A stretch of 64,000 nucleotides of DNA from Bacillus luti (GTDB lineage: Bacteria > Bacillota > Bacilli > Bacillales > Bacillaceae_G). The notes below the pieces were generated by a model. That model was not told where the DNA came from. It worked only from the letters and a program-made list of their open reading frames with translations, and did not search any database. Of this stretch, positions 8,332 to 17,720 are shown piece after piece (positions within the stretch are counted from its first letter, which is position 1; each line of letters opens with the position of its first letter). Location: contig NZ_MACI01000062.1 in the NCBI RefSeq assembly GCF_001884105.1, forward strand, positions 1 through 64,000, read 5' to 3'. A program made the translations under genes and the position numbers.

Positions 8332-9433
8332 GAAGTATGATGTAGCAATTATTGGCGGTGGTGTAATTGGTAGTTCAGTTGCACATTTTCTAGCAGAAAG
8401 AGGACATAAAGTAGCAATTATAGAGAAGCAGAGGATTGCATCGGAAGCTTCGAAAGCTGCTGCTGGCTTGCTCGGTGTTCAGGCAGAATGGGATGCGTAT
8501 GATCCGCTATTTGAACTTGCTAGAGAAAGCCGTGCTATATTCCCACAACTTGCAACAGCTTTACGTGAAAAGACGGGTATTGATATTGGATATGAGGAAA
8601 AAGGAATATATCGCATTGCCCAAAATGAAGGTGAGAAGGAAAGAATTCTTCACATTATGGATTGGCAGCAGAAAACAGGTGAGGATTCCTATTTTCTAAC
8701 AGGAGACCATTTACGAGAAAAAGAGCCATTTCTATCCGAATCAATTATCGGAGCGGTATATTATCCGAAAGATGGTCACGTTATTGCACCAGAGCTTACG
8801 AAAGCATTCGCACAGTCTGCAGCCATTTCCGGTGCTGATATATATGAACAGGCAGAGGTATTTGATATTCGTATTGAAAATAATAAAGTGACTGGAATTG
8901 TTACAAGCGAAGGTATTATCACGTGCGAGAAAGTCGTTATTGCAGGAGGTTCATGGAGCACGAAGCTACTAGGACATTTTCATCACGATTGGGGTACATA
9001 TCCAGTTAAAGGAGAAGTGGTTGCAGTCAGAAGCAGGAAGCCACTATTGAAAGCTCCTATTTTCCAAGAAAGATTTTATATCGCACCGAAACGTGGTGGT
9101 CGTTATGTAATAGGGGCAACGATGCATCCTCATACGTTCAATAAAACTGTGCAGCCAGAAAGTATTACTTCTATATTAGAGCGTGCTTATACAATATTGC
9201 CGGCTTTAAGAGAGGCAGAGTGGGAAAGTACATGGGCTGGATTAAGGCCACAATCGAATCATGAAGCTCCTTATATGGGAGAGCATGAAGAAATAAAAGG
9301 TTTATATGCTTGTACTGGGCATTATCGAAACGGTATTTTATTAAGCCCTGTTTCTGGTCAGTATATGACTGATTTAATAGAAGGAAAGCAGGAGAATTAC
9401 TTGCTAGATTCATTGCTTTCTAAAACGGTTTAG
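8324..9433 (+). CDS. thiO: ThiO glycine oxidase
   Basis: 369 residues, an FAD-dependent DAO-family oxidase. The N-terminal dinucleotide fold has IIGGGVIGSSVAHFLAERG. The C-terminal region AGLRPQSNHEAPYMGEHE ... GHYRNGILLSP carries the family's substrate-site Arg residues. It oxidises glycine to the iminoacetate needed for the thiazole ring. It starts within the last codons of tenI and is followed by thiS. Confidence 0.95.
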   Translation: MCEKYDVAIIGGGVIGSSVAHFLAERGHKVAIIEKQRIASEASKAAAGLLGVQAEWDAYDPLFELARESRAIFPQLATALREKTGIDIGYEEKGIYRIAQNEGEKERILHIMDWQQKTGEDSYFLTGDHLREKEPFLSESIIGAVYYPKDGHVIAPELTKAFAQSAAISGADIYEQAEVFDIRIENNKVTGIVTSEGIITCEKVVIAGGSWSTKLLGHFHHDWGTYPVKGEVVAVRSRKPLLKAPIFQERFYIAPKRGGRYVIGATMHPHTFNKTVQPESITSILERAYTILPALREAEWESTWAGLRPQSNHEAPYMGEHEEIKGLYACTGHYRNGILLSPVSGQYMTDLIEGKQENYLLDSLLSKTV

Positions 9434-9448
9434 AAAGGGGATGGAAGT

Positions 9449-9652
9449 TTGAATTTAAAAATTAATGGTAACCAAATGGAAGTGCCAGCGAGTGTGAAAA
9501 CAGTAGCTGAGCTACTTACACATTTAGAGTTAGATAACAGAATTGTTGTAGTAGAGCGTAATAAAGATATTTTACAAAAAGATGATCATACAGATACATC
9601 TGTTTTTGATGGAGACCAAATTGAGATTGTAACTTTCGTAGGAGGCGGTTGA
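9449..9652 (+). CDS. thiS: ThiS sulfur carrier protein
   Basis: 67 residues with a ubiquitin-like fold ending in Gly-Gly-Gly. The C-terminal diglycine is adenylated by ThiF and then thiocarboxylated to deliver sulfur to ThiG. A TTG start has AAAGGGGATGGAAG upstream. The codons of the GGG tail contain AGGAGG, which also serves as the ribosome binding site for thiG. Confidence 0.95.
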   Translation: MNLKINGNQMEVPASVKTVAELLTHLELDNRIVVVERNKDILQKDDHTDTSVFDGDQIEIVTFVGGG

Positions 9653-9654
9653 TT

Positions 9655-10425
9655 ATGTTAAACATTGGACCATTTTCATTTCAGTCTAGACTTTTATTAG
9701 GAACAGGTAAATTCCCTGATTTTGATGTACAGCAAAAAGCAATTGATGTATCTGAGGCTGAGGTTTTAACGTTCGCAGTACGTCGTATGGATATATTTGA
9801 TGCGAAGCAACCAAATTTATTAGAGAAACTTGATGTGAAAAAATATACGTTATTACCGAATACAGCAGGAGCAAAAAATGCTGAAGAAGCTGTTCGAATT
9901 GCAAAATTAGCAAAAGCTTCAGGACTTTGTGACATGATAAAAGTAGAAGTTATTGGTGATGATAGAACGTTACTACCTGATCCGGTAGAAACATTGAGAG
10001 CATCTGAAATGTTACTAGAAGAAGGGTTTATCGTACTTCCGTACACATCTGATGACGTTGTACTAGCACGTAAATTACAAGAATTAGGTGTGCATGCAAT
10101 TATGCCAGGAGCATCACCAATTGGCTCAGGTCTTGGTATTGTAAATCCGTTAAATTTAAGTTTCATTATTGAACAAGCGACGGTACCAGTTATCGTTGAT
10201 GCTGGTATCGGTAGCCCAGCTGATGCGGCATTTGCGATGGAATTAGGAGCAGATGGTGTGTTATTAAATACAGCGGTGTCTGGTGCGAAAGACCCTATTA
10301 AAATGGCACAGGCAATGAAATTAAGTATTGAAGCAGGACGTTTAGGATTTGAAGCAGGTCGTATTGCTCGCAAACGTTGTGCAACTGCAAGTAGTCCTTT
10401 AGAAGGAATGAGCGTAGTTGAATAA
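9655..10425 (+). CDS. thiG: ThiG thiazole synthase
   Basis: 256 residues from the ATG at 9655, preferred over an in-frame TTG 6 nt upstream because AGGAGG sits 8 nt before it. This TIM-barrel enzyme condenses 1-deoxyxylulose 5-phosphate, dehydroglycine and ThiS thiocarboxylate. Lys96 (in MIKVEVIGD) is the Schiff-base lysine, at the same number as in B. subtilis. [13 protein letters not shown] is the phosphate loop. It overlaps the thiF start by 8 nt. Confidence 0.96.
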   Translation: MLNIGPFSFQSRLLLGTGKFPDFDVQQKAIDVSEAEVLTFAVRRMDIFDAKQPNLLEKLDVKKYTLLPNTAGAKNAEEAVRIAKLAKASGLCDMIKVEVIGDDRTLLPDPVETLRASEMLLEEGFIVLPYTSDDVVLARKLQELGVHAIMPGASPIGSGLGIVNPLNLSFIIEQATVPVIVDAGIGSPADAAFAMELGADGVLLNTAVSGAKDPIKMAQAMKLSIEAGRLGFEAGRIARKRCATASSPLEGMSVVE

Positions 10426-11437
10426 TCGATATTCTCGCCAAGAACTATTTTCTCCAATTGGAGAAGAAGGACAACAAAAAATAAGAGAAAAGCATGTACT
10501 CATTATTGGTGCGGGTGCACTAGGTAGTGCAAATGCAGAAATGTTTGTAAGAGCAGGCGTTGGCACAGTAACGATTGTTGACCGGGATTATGTCGATTGG
10601 AGTAATTTACAAAGGCAGCAATTGTATGCGGAGAGTGATGTAGAAAATAACCTTCCAAAGGCTGTAGCGGCAAAGAAACGTCTAGAAGAGATTAATAGTG
10701 AAGTAAGAGTAGAAGCTCTCGTTCAAGATGTAACAGCTGAAGAGCTAGAAGAACTCGTTATAAACGTTGATGTAATAATTGATGCGACTGATAATTTTGA
10801 AACACGTTTTATTGTGAATGATATAGCGCAAAAATATTCTATTCCATGGATTTACGGGGCATGTGTAGGGAGTTACGGCCTTTCTTACACCATTCTTCCT
10901 AGTAAAACGCCATGTTTATCTTGTTTATTACAATCGATTCCGCTTGGCGGAGCGACATGTGATACAGCGGGCATTATATCGCCTGCTGTATCTCTTGTCG
11001 TTTCTCATCAAGTAACGGAAGCTCTGAAACTGTTAGTAGAAGACTATGAATCGCTTCGAGATGGACTTGTGTCGTTTGATGTATGGAAAAATGAATATTC
11101 ATGTATGAATGTGCAAAAGCTCCGTAAGCATAATTGTCCTTCGTGCGGAGAAAATGCATTATATCCTTATTTAAATAAAGAAAACACATCGAAAACAGCA
11201 GTTTTATGCGGGAGAAATACAGTTCAAATTAGACCACCTTATAAAGAGGATATGGATTTTGAACGATACAAAGAGCTGCTGAATGATCGTGTGAAGGATT
11301 TAAATGTAAATCCATATTTATTATCATTTTCTGTGGAAGAGAAGAGATTAGTTGCTTTTAAAGATGGTCGTGTACTTGTACATGGAACGAAAGATATAAG
11401 CGAAGCAAAAACAATTTATCATCGCTATTTTGGATAG
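10418..11437 (+). CDS. thiF: ThiF/MoeB-type ThiS adenylyltransferase
   Basis: 339 residues. Nucleotide-binding [13 protein letters not shown] is near residue 30, the catalytic Arg/Asp region is [10 protein letters not shown], and two zinc CxxC pairs are CLSC and CPSC. The putative catalytic Cys lies in GGATCDTAG. It activates the ThiS C-terminus. The start is a TTG overlapping thiG with GAAGGAATGAG upstream. The product is longer than the roughly 250-residue E. coli ThiF. The extra C-terminal segment (after about residue 255) does not show a rhodanese active-site loop. Confidence 0.92.
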   Translation: MNNRYSRQELFSPIGEEGQQKIREKHVLIIGAGALGSANAEMFVRAGVGTVTIVDRDYVDWSNLQRQQLYAESDVENNLPKAVAAKKRLEEINSEVRVEALVQDVTAEELEELVINVDVIIDATDNFETRFIVNDIAQKYSIPWIYGACVGSYGLSYTILPSKTPCLSCLLQSIPLGGATCDTAGIISPAVSLVVSHQVTEALKLLVEDYESLRDGLVSFDVWKNEYSCMNVQKLRKHNCPSCGENALYPYLNKENTSKTAVLCGRNTVQIRPPYKEDMDFERYKELLNDRVKDLNVNPYLLSFSVEEKRLVAFKDGRVLVHGTKDISEAKTIYHRYFG

Positions 11438-11452
11438 AAAAGGATGAGTGGG

Positions 11453-12265
11453 ATGAAAGTAAATAAAGCTTTAACAATTGCAGGATCTGATAGTGGCGGC
11501 GGTGCCGGTATTCAAGCAGATTTAAAAACATTCCAAGAGCTTGGTGTGTACGGGATGACGGCTATTACGGCAATTACTGCTCAAAATACGCTTGGCGTGC
11601 AAGGGGTATATCCTGTTCCGTTAGAAGGTATTACGGAACAGCTGAATTCAATTGGTACGGATTTAACACCAGATGCTGTGAAACTAGGAATGTTGTTTAG
11701 TAGTGAAATTATTCAAATTGTGGCAGAACAGATTAAGAAATTTGGTTGGAATAATATTGTGCTGGATCCTGTTATGATTGCTAAGGGCGGTGCGTCATTA
11801 TTACAGCAAGAAGCAGTACAAGCATTAAAAGAATATTTATTACCAGTAGCAACTGTTATAACGCCGAATGTTCCTGAAGCAGAAGTGTTAACTGGGATGG
11901 AGATTCATAATATTGAAGATAGTAAGGAAGCTGCGAAGGTATTGCACGAATTAGGTGCTAAATACGTGCTTATGAAGGGCGGACACGCAGAGTATCAAGG
12001 GAATGAAGTAATTGATTTACTCTTTGATGGAGAAGAGTTTATTGAATTTAGAAGTGAACGAATTCCTTCGAAACAAACGCACGGAAGTGGCTGTACATTC
12101 GCGTCTGCAGTTACAGCTGGACTTGCGAAAGGATACTCGATGGAAGAGGCAGTTCAAGAAGCAAAACGATTTATTAGTATAGCAATTGAAAATCCGTTGA
12201 ATATCGGTAGTGGTCATGGACCGACGAATCATTTTGCGTATAAGTTGAATAAAACAGAAGCGTAG
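11453..12265 (+). CDS. thiD: ThiD HMP(-phosphate) kinase
   Basis: 270 residues from the ATG at 11453. The earlier in-frame ATG at 11444 abuts the AAAAGG ribosome binding site and is too close. It is a ribokinase-fold enzyme: the start KALTIAGSDSGGGAGIQADLK binds HMP, and KQTHGSGCTFASAV is the anion-hole/catalytic region. It phosphorylates HMP to HMP-PP. It is the last gene of the thi operon, followed by a terminator. No thiE or thiC is in the window. Confidence 0.95.
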   Translation: MKVNKALTIAGSDSGGGAGIQADLKTFQELGVYGMTAITAITAQNTLGVQGVYPVPLEGITEQLNSIGTDLTPDAVKLGMLFSSEIIQIVAEQIKKFGWNNIVLDPVMIAKGGASLLQQEAVQALKEYLLPVATVITPNVPEAEVLTGMEIHNIEDSKEAAKVLHELGAKYVLMKGGHAEYQGNEVIDLLFDGEEFIEFRSERIPSKQTHGSGCTFASAVTAGLAKGYSMEEAVQEAKRFISIAIENPLNIGSGHGPTNHFAYKLNKTEA

Positions 12266-12305
12266 ACAGAAAAAAAGTCAGTTTTATAACTGGCTTTTTT
12301 TCTGT
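12266..12305 (+). terminator. Terminator of thi operon
   Basis: CAGAAAAAAAGTCAGTTTTATAACTGGCTTTTTTTCTG: an AAAGTCAGTT/AACTGGCTTT stem followed by a T-run, directly after the thiD stop. Confidence 0.85.
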
Positions 12306-12333
12306 TTACTTTTTCCAAATACAGGAGTAATAT
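12305..12333 (+). promoter_or_regulatory. Predicted promoter, first ydaO leader
   Basis: TTTACT - 17 nt - TAATAT, about 30 nt before the aptamer. Confidence 0.5.
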
Positions 12334-12360
12334 ATCAGCCAGAATATATTTTTTGTAATA

Positions 12361-12494
12361 CGCTGAGTCCAATTATATGGAGCGGAGGAACCAATTTGTG
12401 CAGTGTCACTTGGGGTGAATCTTTCAATTTTGAAAGTAGGGCTACTCTCAAAGTCCGAATCCGACAGCTAACTTCGTAAGCGTCTTGAGAGAGG
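12361..12494 (+). promoter_or_regulatory. c-di-AMP riboswitch (ydaO type), copy 1
   Basis: Conserved ydaO elements appear in order: CGCTGAG, GGAGCGGAGGAACCAATTTG, TCACTTGGGGTGAATC, GTAGGGCTACTC, CCGAATCCGACAGCTAAC and CGTAAGCGT. It shares most of its sequence with copy 2 at 13.5 kb. No clear hairpin with a T-run lies between the aptamer and the gene at 12592, so the control mode is unclear. Confidence 0.92.
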
Positions 12495-12591
12495 ACGGTG
12501 CCATGATGGATACATCACTTCATCGATCTGATTAGTATAGGGGAATATCAATCTATGCTTGAGTTCTTTTATGCTAAGGAGGATGAGGTAC

Positions 12592-12978
12592 ATGGAACTA
12601 ACACTTATTTGTGTTGGAGAAGAAAGCAAGGTAAATAGTTTAATAGATTTAGTAGCCTTTCAACATGAGTTAATTATTTTTACAGCAAATGAAGAGATAG
12701 CGGCTGAAGTGAGGAATTGTGGGTTTGACTGGACGTATAGTTGTAGTAAAGAGCAGGATTTTACTAGTATTTGTGAGTGTATTAAGAAGGTGATTTTACT
12801 AGGGGATGAGCTTCCAATCATTAGTTTCTTTACAGAACACATTCGCTTTTCTTTTCAAGCACCTATTACTGTTGTTACAAGGAATAAACGATATCCAGCG
12901 AGGCTCTATGAAGCAATTGGAGCTACATTTGTCGTGTTTACGAATTGTGATAATATTGCTTTTTTATTTTTTGAATAG
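12592..12978 (+). CDS. Unknown protein under c-di-AMP riboswitch
   Basis: 128 residues from the ATG at 12592. TAAGGAGG lies 9 nt upstream, so longer versions from an upstream TTG are unlikely. The family is not recognised. The start MELTLICVGEESKVNSLIDLV and the alternating beta/alpha pattern suggest a small Rossmann-like domain. It also ends like one (ARLYEAIGATFVVF). Four Cys residues are scattered. The ydaO leader suggests a role linked to K+ or osmotic homeostasis, where c-di-AMP acts, but this is inference. The next gene starts 17 nt downstream. Confidence 0.75.
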   Translation: MELTLICVGEESKVNSLIDLVAFQHELIIFTANEEIAAEVRNCGFDWTYSCSKEQDFTSICECIKKVILLGDELPIISFFTEHIRFSFQAPITVVTRNKRYPARLYEAIGATFVVFTNCDNIAFLFFE

Positions 12979-12994
12979 GGTGGGGGAAAAGAAG

Positions 12995-13225
12995 ATGAAG
13001 GTGTTGTTACTAGGAGATATAGCGAATCGTTGGGCAGTATCGGTAGATCGAGTTCAAGAATTGGTGGTGCTCGATCCTATTTTTCCAAGGCCATATATCA
13101 TATTGCCATCGAAAGATGCTTTATATTTAAAAACAGATGTTATCGAATATGAGCAGCTCCATTCAGAATTGTCACAAGTTTATATTCGCGGGAGAAATTT
13201 GCGTACATTTTTACGAGGAGACTAA
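12995..13225 (+). CDS. Small HTH (AlpA/excisionase-like) protein
   Basis: 76 residues from the ATG at 12995, with GGGTGGGGGAAAAG upstream. The N-terminal half reads DIANRWAVSVDRVQEL, then DPIFPRPYII. This resembles the AlpA/excisionase winged-helix pattern (recognition helix followed by an F-P-x-P turn). It could be a DNA-binding partner of the preceding gene, since both follow one c-di-AMP riboswitch. No phage or integrase gene is nearby, so an excisionase role is unlikely. Confidence 0.7.
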   Translation: MKVLLLGDIANRWAVSVDRVQELVVLDPIFPRPYIILPSKDALYLKTDVIEYEQLHSELSQVYIRGRNLRTFLRGD

Positions 13226-13233
13226 AAGTTGAA

Positions 13234-13297
13234 TGAAAAAAGAGCGAATGCTAAGTGCAACAAGCTATGCACTTCATGTTATTCGCTCTTTTTATTT
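13234..13297 (+). terminator. Intrinsic terminator
   Basis: AAAAAAGAGCGAAT ... GTGC - AACAAGCTAT - GCAC ... ATTCGCTCTTTTTA: a long interrupted stem with a T-run after the two-gene unit. Confidence 0.85.
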
Positions 13298-13423
13298 CGT
13301 ATTTAAAAGATCATTTCTGTGAAAAATAAAGAAAAGGCGAGAAAATAGATGAAAGAATATTAATAATACTCAATGTAAGCGTTTAAATAGATAAATATTT
13401 TCTTATTTTCAGTAATTTAGCTC

Positions 13424-13452
13424 TTTACAAGTAAAAAATAGAGGAGTATATT
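13424..13452 (+). promoter_or_regulatory. Predicted kdp promoter
   Basis: TTTACA - 17 nt - TATATT, about 45 nt before the kdp aptamer. Overlapping it is a small inverted repeat GAGGAGTATATTTACTCTC. Confidence 0.6.
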
Positions 13453-13496
13453 TACTCTCATAAATCATTCGTAAAATTTCCAAAAAAACCTAAAAT

Positions 13497-13629
13497 CGCT
13501 GAGTTCCAGAAATGGAGCGGGGGAACCAATTTTGTGCATCGTCACTTGGGGTGAATCTTTCAGTTTTGAAAGTAGGGCTACTCTTTAGGCCCGAATCCGA
13601 CAGCTAACCTCGTAAGCGTTTAGAGAGGA
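13497..13629 (+). promoter_or_regulatory. c-di-AMP riboswitch (ydaO type), copy 2
   Basis: The same ordered ydaO motifs as copy 1: GGAGCGGGGGAACCAATTTTG, CACTTGGGGTGAATC, GTAGGGCTACTC, CCGAATCCGACAGCTAACC, CGTAAGCGT. In Bacillus, c-di-AMP binding switches off K+ import genes. Here the aptamer precedes kdp and is followed by a strong terminator. Confidence 0.96.
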
Positions 13630-13654
13630 GGTTTACTTTTTGTTGTTCAATTTT

Positions 13655-13689
13655 TTGAACACTGAGTAGAGCTCAGTGTTCTTTTTTAA
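13655..13689 (+). terminator. kdp riboswitch terminator
   Basis: GAACACTGAG - TAGAG - CTCAGTGTTC followed by TTTTTT: the expression platform of the c-di-AMP riboswitch. Confidence 0.92.
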
Positions 13690-13731
13690 TATTTTAATGG
13701 AAAATTTTAACAAAAGAAGTGAGGGATAGTT

Positions 13732-13836
13732 ATGTTAGATGTTGTAATGATCGGGATTTTTGTTGTGTTAGTTGCATCGATGGCAAGTCTTGCGAGTTGG
13801 TCAGATAAAGTTGTGAAAGAAGGTAAGCAATCATGA
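13732..13836 (+). CDS. 34-residue membrane peptide upstream of kdpF
   Basis: The ATG is preceded by GAAGTGAGGGATAG. The product is one hydrophobic helix (LDVVMIGIFVVLVASMASLA) and a charged tail (SDKVVKEGKQS). Its stop overlaps the kdpF start (ATGATGA), suggesting coupling. It is not KdpF, which follows. It may be an additional small subunit or a leader peptide. Confidence 0.6.
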   Translation: MLDVVMIGIFVVLVASMASLASWSDKVVKEGKQS

Positions 13837-13913
13837 TGATTGCCTTATCGGTTATTGTTGCAGCAATTACGGTGTACTTAGTGTATGCATTATTAAATCC
13901 GGAAAAGTTTTAA
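13833..13913 (+). CDS. kdpF: KdpF small subunit of K+-transporting ATPase
   Basis: 26 residues: one membrane helix ending in YLVYALLNPEKF, the KdpF signature. It overlaps the preceding small ORF by 4 nt and ends 19 nt before kdpA. KdpF stabilises the KdpABC complex. Confidence 0.85.
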   Translation: MMIALSVIVAAITVYLVYALLNPEKF

Positions 13914-13932
13914 TTAGGGGGAGTCATTCATT

Positions 13933-15600
13933 ATGATCTGGGTTGCAGTCGTTATTACAATGCTATTGTTTATTCTTGTGGCAAAGCCAACGGGAATTTA
14001 TTTAGAGAAAGCCTTTCAAGGTAGTAAAAAGCTAGATAAAGTATTCGGGCCTTTTGAAAAACTTATTTTTAAAATTACGGGTGTAAAAGAATACAATCAA
14101 ACGTGGAAACAGTACGCACTATCATTAGTTTTATTAAATGGATTTATGATTGTTGTCGTGTATTTCATTTTCAGACTACAAGGAGTATTGCCATTAAATC
14201 CAGCACACATTGAAGGAATGGAGCCTACGCTTGCTTTTAATACAGCAATTAGTTTTATGGCTGATACAAACTTACAGCATTATAGCGGTGAAAATGGTTT
14301 ATCTTATTTATCACAATTAATTGGAATTACATTTTTAATGTTTGCAGCACCAGCAACGACGTTAGCACTCGTTATGGCATTTATAAGAGGACTTGCTGGA
14401 AAAGAACTCGGTAACTTTTTCGTTGATTTTACGAGAGCACTAACGAGAGTATTTCTTCCTATCGCATTTATTGCGGCACTAGTCTTTGTCGCACTTGGTG
14501 TACCACAAACGTTAGACGGGGCAGTTACAGCACAAACAATTGATGGGGCAAAGCAAAGTATATTACGCGGACCTGTTGCATCATTTGTTTCAATTAAGGA
14601 ACTTGGGAATAACGGTGGTGGATTTTTCGGAGCAAACTCTACACATCCTTTTGAAAACCCAGGACAAATGAGTAATATTTTGCAAATGATGCTTATGATG
14701 TTATTGCCAACAGCACTTCCATTTACGTACGGACGAATGGTAGGAAATAAAAAGCAAGGGCGCATCCTTTTTGTTTCACTATTCATGGTGTTTCTACTAG
14801 GATTTATAACGATTACGACATCTGAACTAAACGGGAATCCGGCATTAAATGGAATGGGTATTGAACATGTACAAGGAAGTACAGAAGGAAAAGAAGTAAG
14901 GTTCGGAACTGTATTCTCTTCTCTTTATGCGACTGTAACGACAGCTGCTGAAACAGGGGCTGTTAATACGATGCACGATACGTTAACACCAATTGGCGGG
15001 TTAGTTCCACTTGTAAATATGATGTTAAATACAGTGTACGGCGGCGTTGGAGCAGGTTTTGTGAACATTATTATGTATGCGATTATCGCAGTGTTTATAT
15101 CTGGGTTAATGGTTGGACGGACACCAGAGTTTTTAGGTAAGAAAATTGAGGGTAAGGAAATGAAATTAGTTGCGGTAACAATTTTATTTCATCCATTGCT
15201 CATTTTAGGATTTTCAGCATTAGCTCTTTCAACAAGTTTAGGGACGGATGCTATTTCTCATTCCGGTTTCCACGGTTTGACGCAAGTGGTATATGAATAT
15301 ACATCGTCAGCTGCGAATAACGGATCTGGATTTGAAGGATTAGCGGATAATACACCGTTTTGGAATATTACAACTGGTTTAGTTATGTTTTTAGGCCGCT
15401 ATTTCAGTTTAATTACGATGCTAGCTGTTGCAGCTTCATTGAAAGAAAAGACGGTTGTACCAGAAACAGTCGGAACGTTCCGTACGGATAATAGTTTATT
15501 TGGCGGCATTTTCATCGGAACAATTGTAATTGTCGGTGCATTAACATTCTTCCCGATGTTAGTACTCGGTCCAATTGCAGAATTTCTTACATTGAAGTAA
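13933..15600 (+). CDS. kdpA: KdpA potassium-binding subunit
   Basis: 555 residues, full length, with about ten membrane helices. Selectivity-filter-like segments typical of KdpA include NTAISFMADTNLQHYSGE, NNGGGFFGANSTHPFENP and AETGAVNTMHDTLTPIGG. KdpA forms the channel-like part of the high-affinity K+ pump. GGGGGAG is upstream. It lies 10 nt before kdpB. Confidence 0.97.
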   Translation: MIWVAVVITMLLFILVAKPTGIYLEKAFQGSKKLDKVFGPFEKLIFKITGVKEYNQTWKQYALSLVLLNGFMIVVVYFIFRLQGVLPLNPAHIEGMEPTLAFNTAISFMADTNLQHYSGENGLSYLSQLIGITFLMFAAPATTLALVMAFIRGLAGKELGNFFVDFTRALTRVFLPIAFIAALVFVALGVPQTLDGAVTAQTIDGAKQSILRGPVASFVSIKELGNNGGGFFGANSTHPFENPGQMSNILQMMLMMLLPTALPFTYGRMVGNKKQGRILFVSLFMVFLLGFITITTSELNGNPALNGMGIEHVQGSTEGKEVRFGTVFSSLYATVTTAAETGAVNTMHDTLTPIGGLVPLVNMMLNTVYGGVGAGFVNIIMYAIIAVFISGLMVGRTPEFLGKKIEGKEMKLVAVTILFHPLLILGFSALALSTSLGTDAISHSGFHGLTQVVYEYTSSAANNGSGFEGLADNTPFWNITTGLVMFLGRYFSLITMLAVAASLKEKTVVPETVGTFRTDNSLFGGIFIGTIVIVGALTFFPMLVLGPIAEFLTLK

Positions 15601-15610
15601 TGGAGGGTAA

Positions 15611-17704
15611 ATGATGAGACCGGTAGTAGTAAAAGAAAAAAGAGTAAATGAGTCACAAATACATGCTGTAGAAGATGAAGTTAGACAAGCGAAAACGATG
15701 GATCGTGATATCGTGACACATGCGATGAAACAATCCTTTGCGAAATTGAGTCCGAAAGTCATGATTAAGAATCCGATTATGTTCGTTGTGGAGATTGGAT
15801 TTATCATTACGTTCATTTTATCGTTTCTTCCAAGTCGTTCTAGTAGTGTACCAGGATGGTTTAATATAACTGTTTCTCTTATTCTATTATTTACAGTTTT
15901 ATTTGCTAACTTTGCAGAAGCATTAGCGGAAGGACGGGGGAAAGCGCAAGCCGATTCTTTAAAACAGTCGAAGAAAGATGTGTTTGCAAATGTTGTAAAA
16001 GAAAATGGAGACATTGTTCAAGTTTCAGCAACGGATCTGAGAAAAGGTGATGTTGTTATTGTAAAACAAGGAGAAATGATTCCAAGTGATGGGGAAGTAA
16101 TAAAAGGATTAGCGTCTGTCGATGAATCTGCGATTACAGGGGAATCAGCTCCTGTAATAAAAGAAGCGGGTGGTGATTTTTGTTCCGTAACAGGCGGTAC
16201 GATGGTCGTAAGTGATGAGATTACGATTGTCATTACGAGTAATCCTGGTGAATCATTTATTGATAAAATGATTTCGTTAGTTGAAGGAGCTGCTCGTCAA
16301 AAAACGCCGAATGAAATTGCTTTAAATACAGTATTAACGAGTTTAACGCTTATTTTCTTAATCGTTGTTGTGACGTTACCGATTTTTACGAACTATTTAG
16401 GGTTTCAAATTGATACAGCTGTACTTGTCGCATTGTTAGTTTGTTTAATTCCAACGACAATTGGTGGGTTATTATCAGCAATTGGTATTGCTGGGATGGA
16501 CCGCGTGACAAAGTTTAACGTGTTAGCAATGTCAGGGAAAGCAGTAGAAGCTGCGGGCGATATTAATACAATTATTTTAGATAAAACGGGTACGATTACT
16601 TTCGGGAATCGAATGGCTCATACATTATTACCTGTAGGAAATGAAACGATTGAGCAAGTAGGGAAATGGGCTGCGATTAGTTCAGTTTTAGATGAAACAC
16701 CAGAAGGTCGATCTGTTATTGAATATGTAAAAACGAAATCTCTATCATATGATAGGGCACTTGCAGAACAAGGTGAATTTGTTCCATTTAAAGCAGAAAC
16801 GAGAATGAGTGGTGTTGATTTACAGGACGGAACGAAAGTGAGAAAAGGTGCTGTAGGTAGCGTGATTGAATGGGTTAGATCACAAGGTGGAACAATTCCG
16901 AAAGATGTAAATCAAAAAGCAGATTTCATTTCAAAAGAGGGCGGAACACCACTTGTAGTTGCAGTGGATAATCGTATTTACGGTTTAATCTATTTAAAAG
17001 ATACTGTAAAACCTGGTATGCGTGAACGTTTTGAACAGTTGCGCCAAATGGGGATTAAAACGGTTATGTGTACAGGGGATAACCCATTAACAGCGGCAAC
17101 GATCGCAAAAGAAGCTGGAGTAGATGAGTTTGTTGCTGAGTGTAAACCAGAAGATAAAATTGCTGTTATTAAAGCAGAGCAAGAGAAAGGGAAACTTGTA
17201 GCGATGACAGGTGATGGTACAAATGATGCTCCAGCATTAGCACAGGCGGACGTTGGATTAGCGATGAATAGTGGTACGACAGCTGCGAAAGAAGCAGCGA
17301 ATATGATTGATTTAGATTCGAACCCAACAAAAATTATTGAGGTTGTAGGAATCGGTAAGCAATTATTAATGACACGTGGTGCTTTAACGACGTTTAGTAT
17401 TGCGAATGATATCGCAAAATATTTTGCAATCATTCCAGCAATGTTTACACTTGCAATTCCGCAAATGGAAGCATTAAACATTATGAAACTAACATCCCCC
17501 CTGTCAGCGATTTTATCAGCATTAATATTTAATGCAGTTATTATTCCATTACTCATTCCATTGGCGATGAAAGGTATCGCATATAAACCGATGAGTTCGA
17601 ATGCATTACTTGGCCGAAACCTACTTATTTATGGGCTGGGCGGAGTGATTGTACCGTTCATTGGAATTAAAGTAATTGATATAATTGTCGGCTTGTTCAT
17701 ATAA
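15611..17704 (+). CDS. kdpB: KdpB P-type ATPase subunit
   Basis: About 697 residues. P-type ATPase motifs: TGES (in [10 protein letters not shown]), the phosphorylated Asp near residue 324 in ILDKTGTIT, and the hinge [18 protein letters not shown]. It hydrolyses ATP to drive K+ import through KdpA. Two adjacent ATGs (15611 and 15614) exist. GGAGGG spacing slightly favours the second, changing the length by one residue. Confidence 0.97.
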   Translation: MMRPVVVKEKRVNESQIHAVEDEVRQAKTMDRDIVTHAMKQSFAKLSPKVMIKNPIMFVVEIGFIITFILSFLPSRSSSVPGWFNITVSLILLFTVLFANFAEALAEGRGKAQADSLKQSKKDVFANVVKENGDIVQVSATDLRKGDVVIVKQGEMIPSDGEVIKGLASVDESAITGESAPVIKEAGGDFCSVTGGTMVVSDEITIVITSNPGESFIDKMISLVEGAARQKTPNEIALNTVLTSLTLIFLIVVVTLPIFTNYLGFQIDTAVLVALLVCLIPTTIGGLLSAIGIAGMDRVTKFNVLAMSGKAVEAAGDINTIILDKTGTITFGNRMAHTLLPVGNETIEQVGKWAAISSVLDETPEGRSVIEYVKTKSLSYDRALAEQGEFVPFKAETRMSGVDLQDGTKVRKGAVGSVIEWVRSQGGTIPKDVNQKADFISKEGGTPLVVAVDNRIYGLIYLKDTVKPGMRERFEQLRQMGIKTVMCTGDNPLTAATIAKEAGVDEFVAECKPEDKIAVIKAEQEKGKLVAMTGDGTNDAPALAQADVGLAMNSGTTAAKEAANMIDLDSNPTKIIEVVGIGKQLLMTRGALTTFSIANDIAKYFAIIPAMFTLAIPQMEALNIMKLTSPLSAILSALIFNAVIIPLLIPLAMKGIAYKPMSSNALLGRNLLIYGLGGVIVPFIGIKVIDIIVGLFI

Positions 17705-17720
17705 GGAAGAGGGGAAAAAG

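Noticed and set aside
9681-10457. Long reverse-strand open frame opposite thiG
   Set aside because: Its composition mirrors the thiG codons, it has no ribosome binding site, and thiG is unmistakable on the other strand.
12995-13225. Prophage or integrative element suggested by the excisionase-like HTH protein
   Set aside because: No integrase, phage gene, attachment repeat or composition shift nearby; the gene follows a c-di-AMP riboswitch instead.
14304-14786. Reverse-strand open frames opposite kdpA and kdpB
   Set aside because: Shadow frames of strongly recognised genes; no independent start signals.
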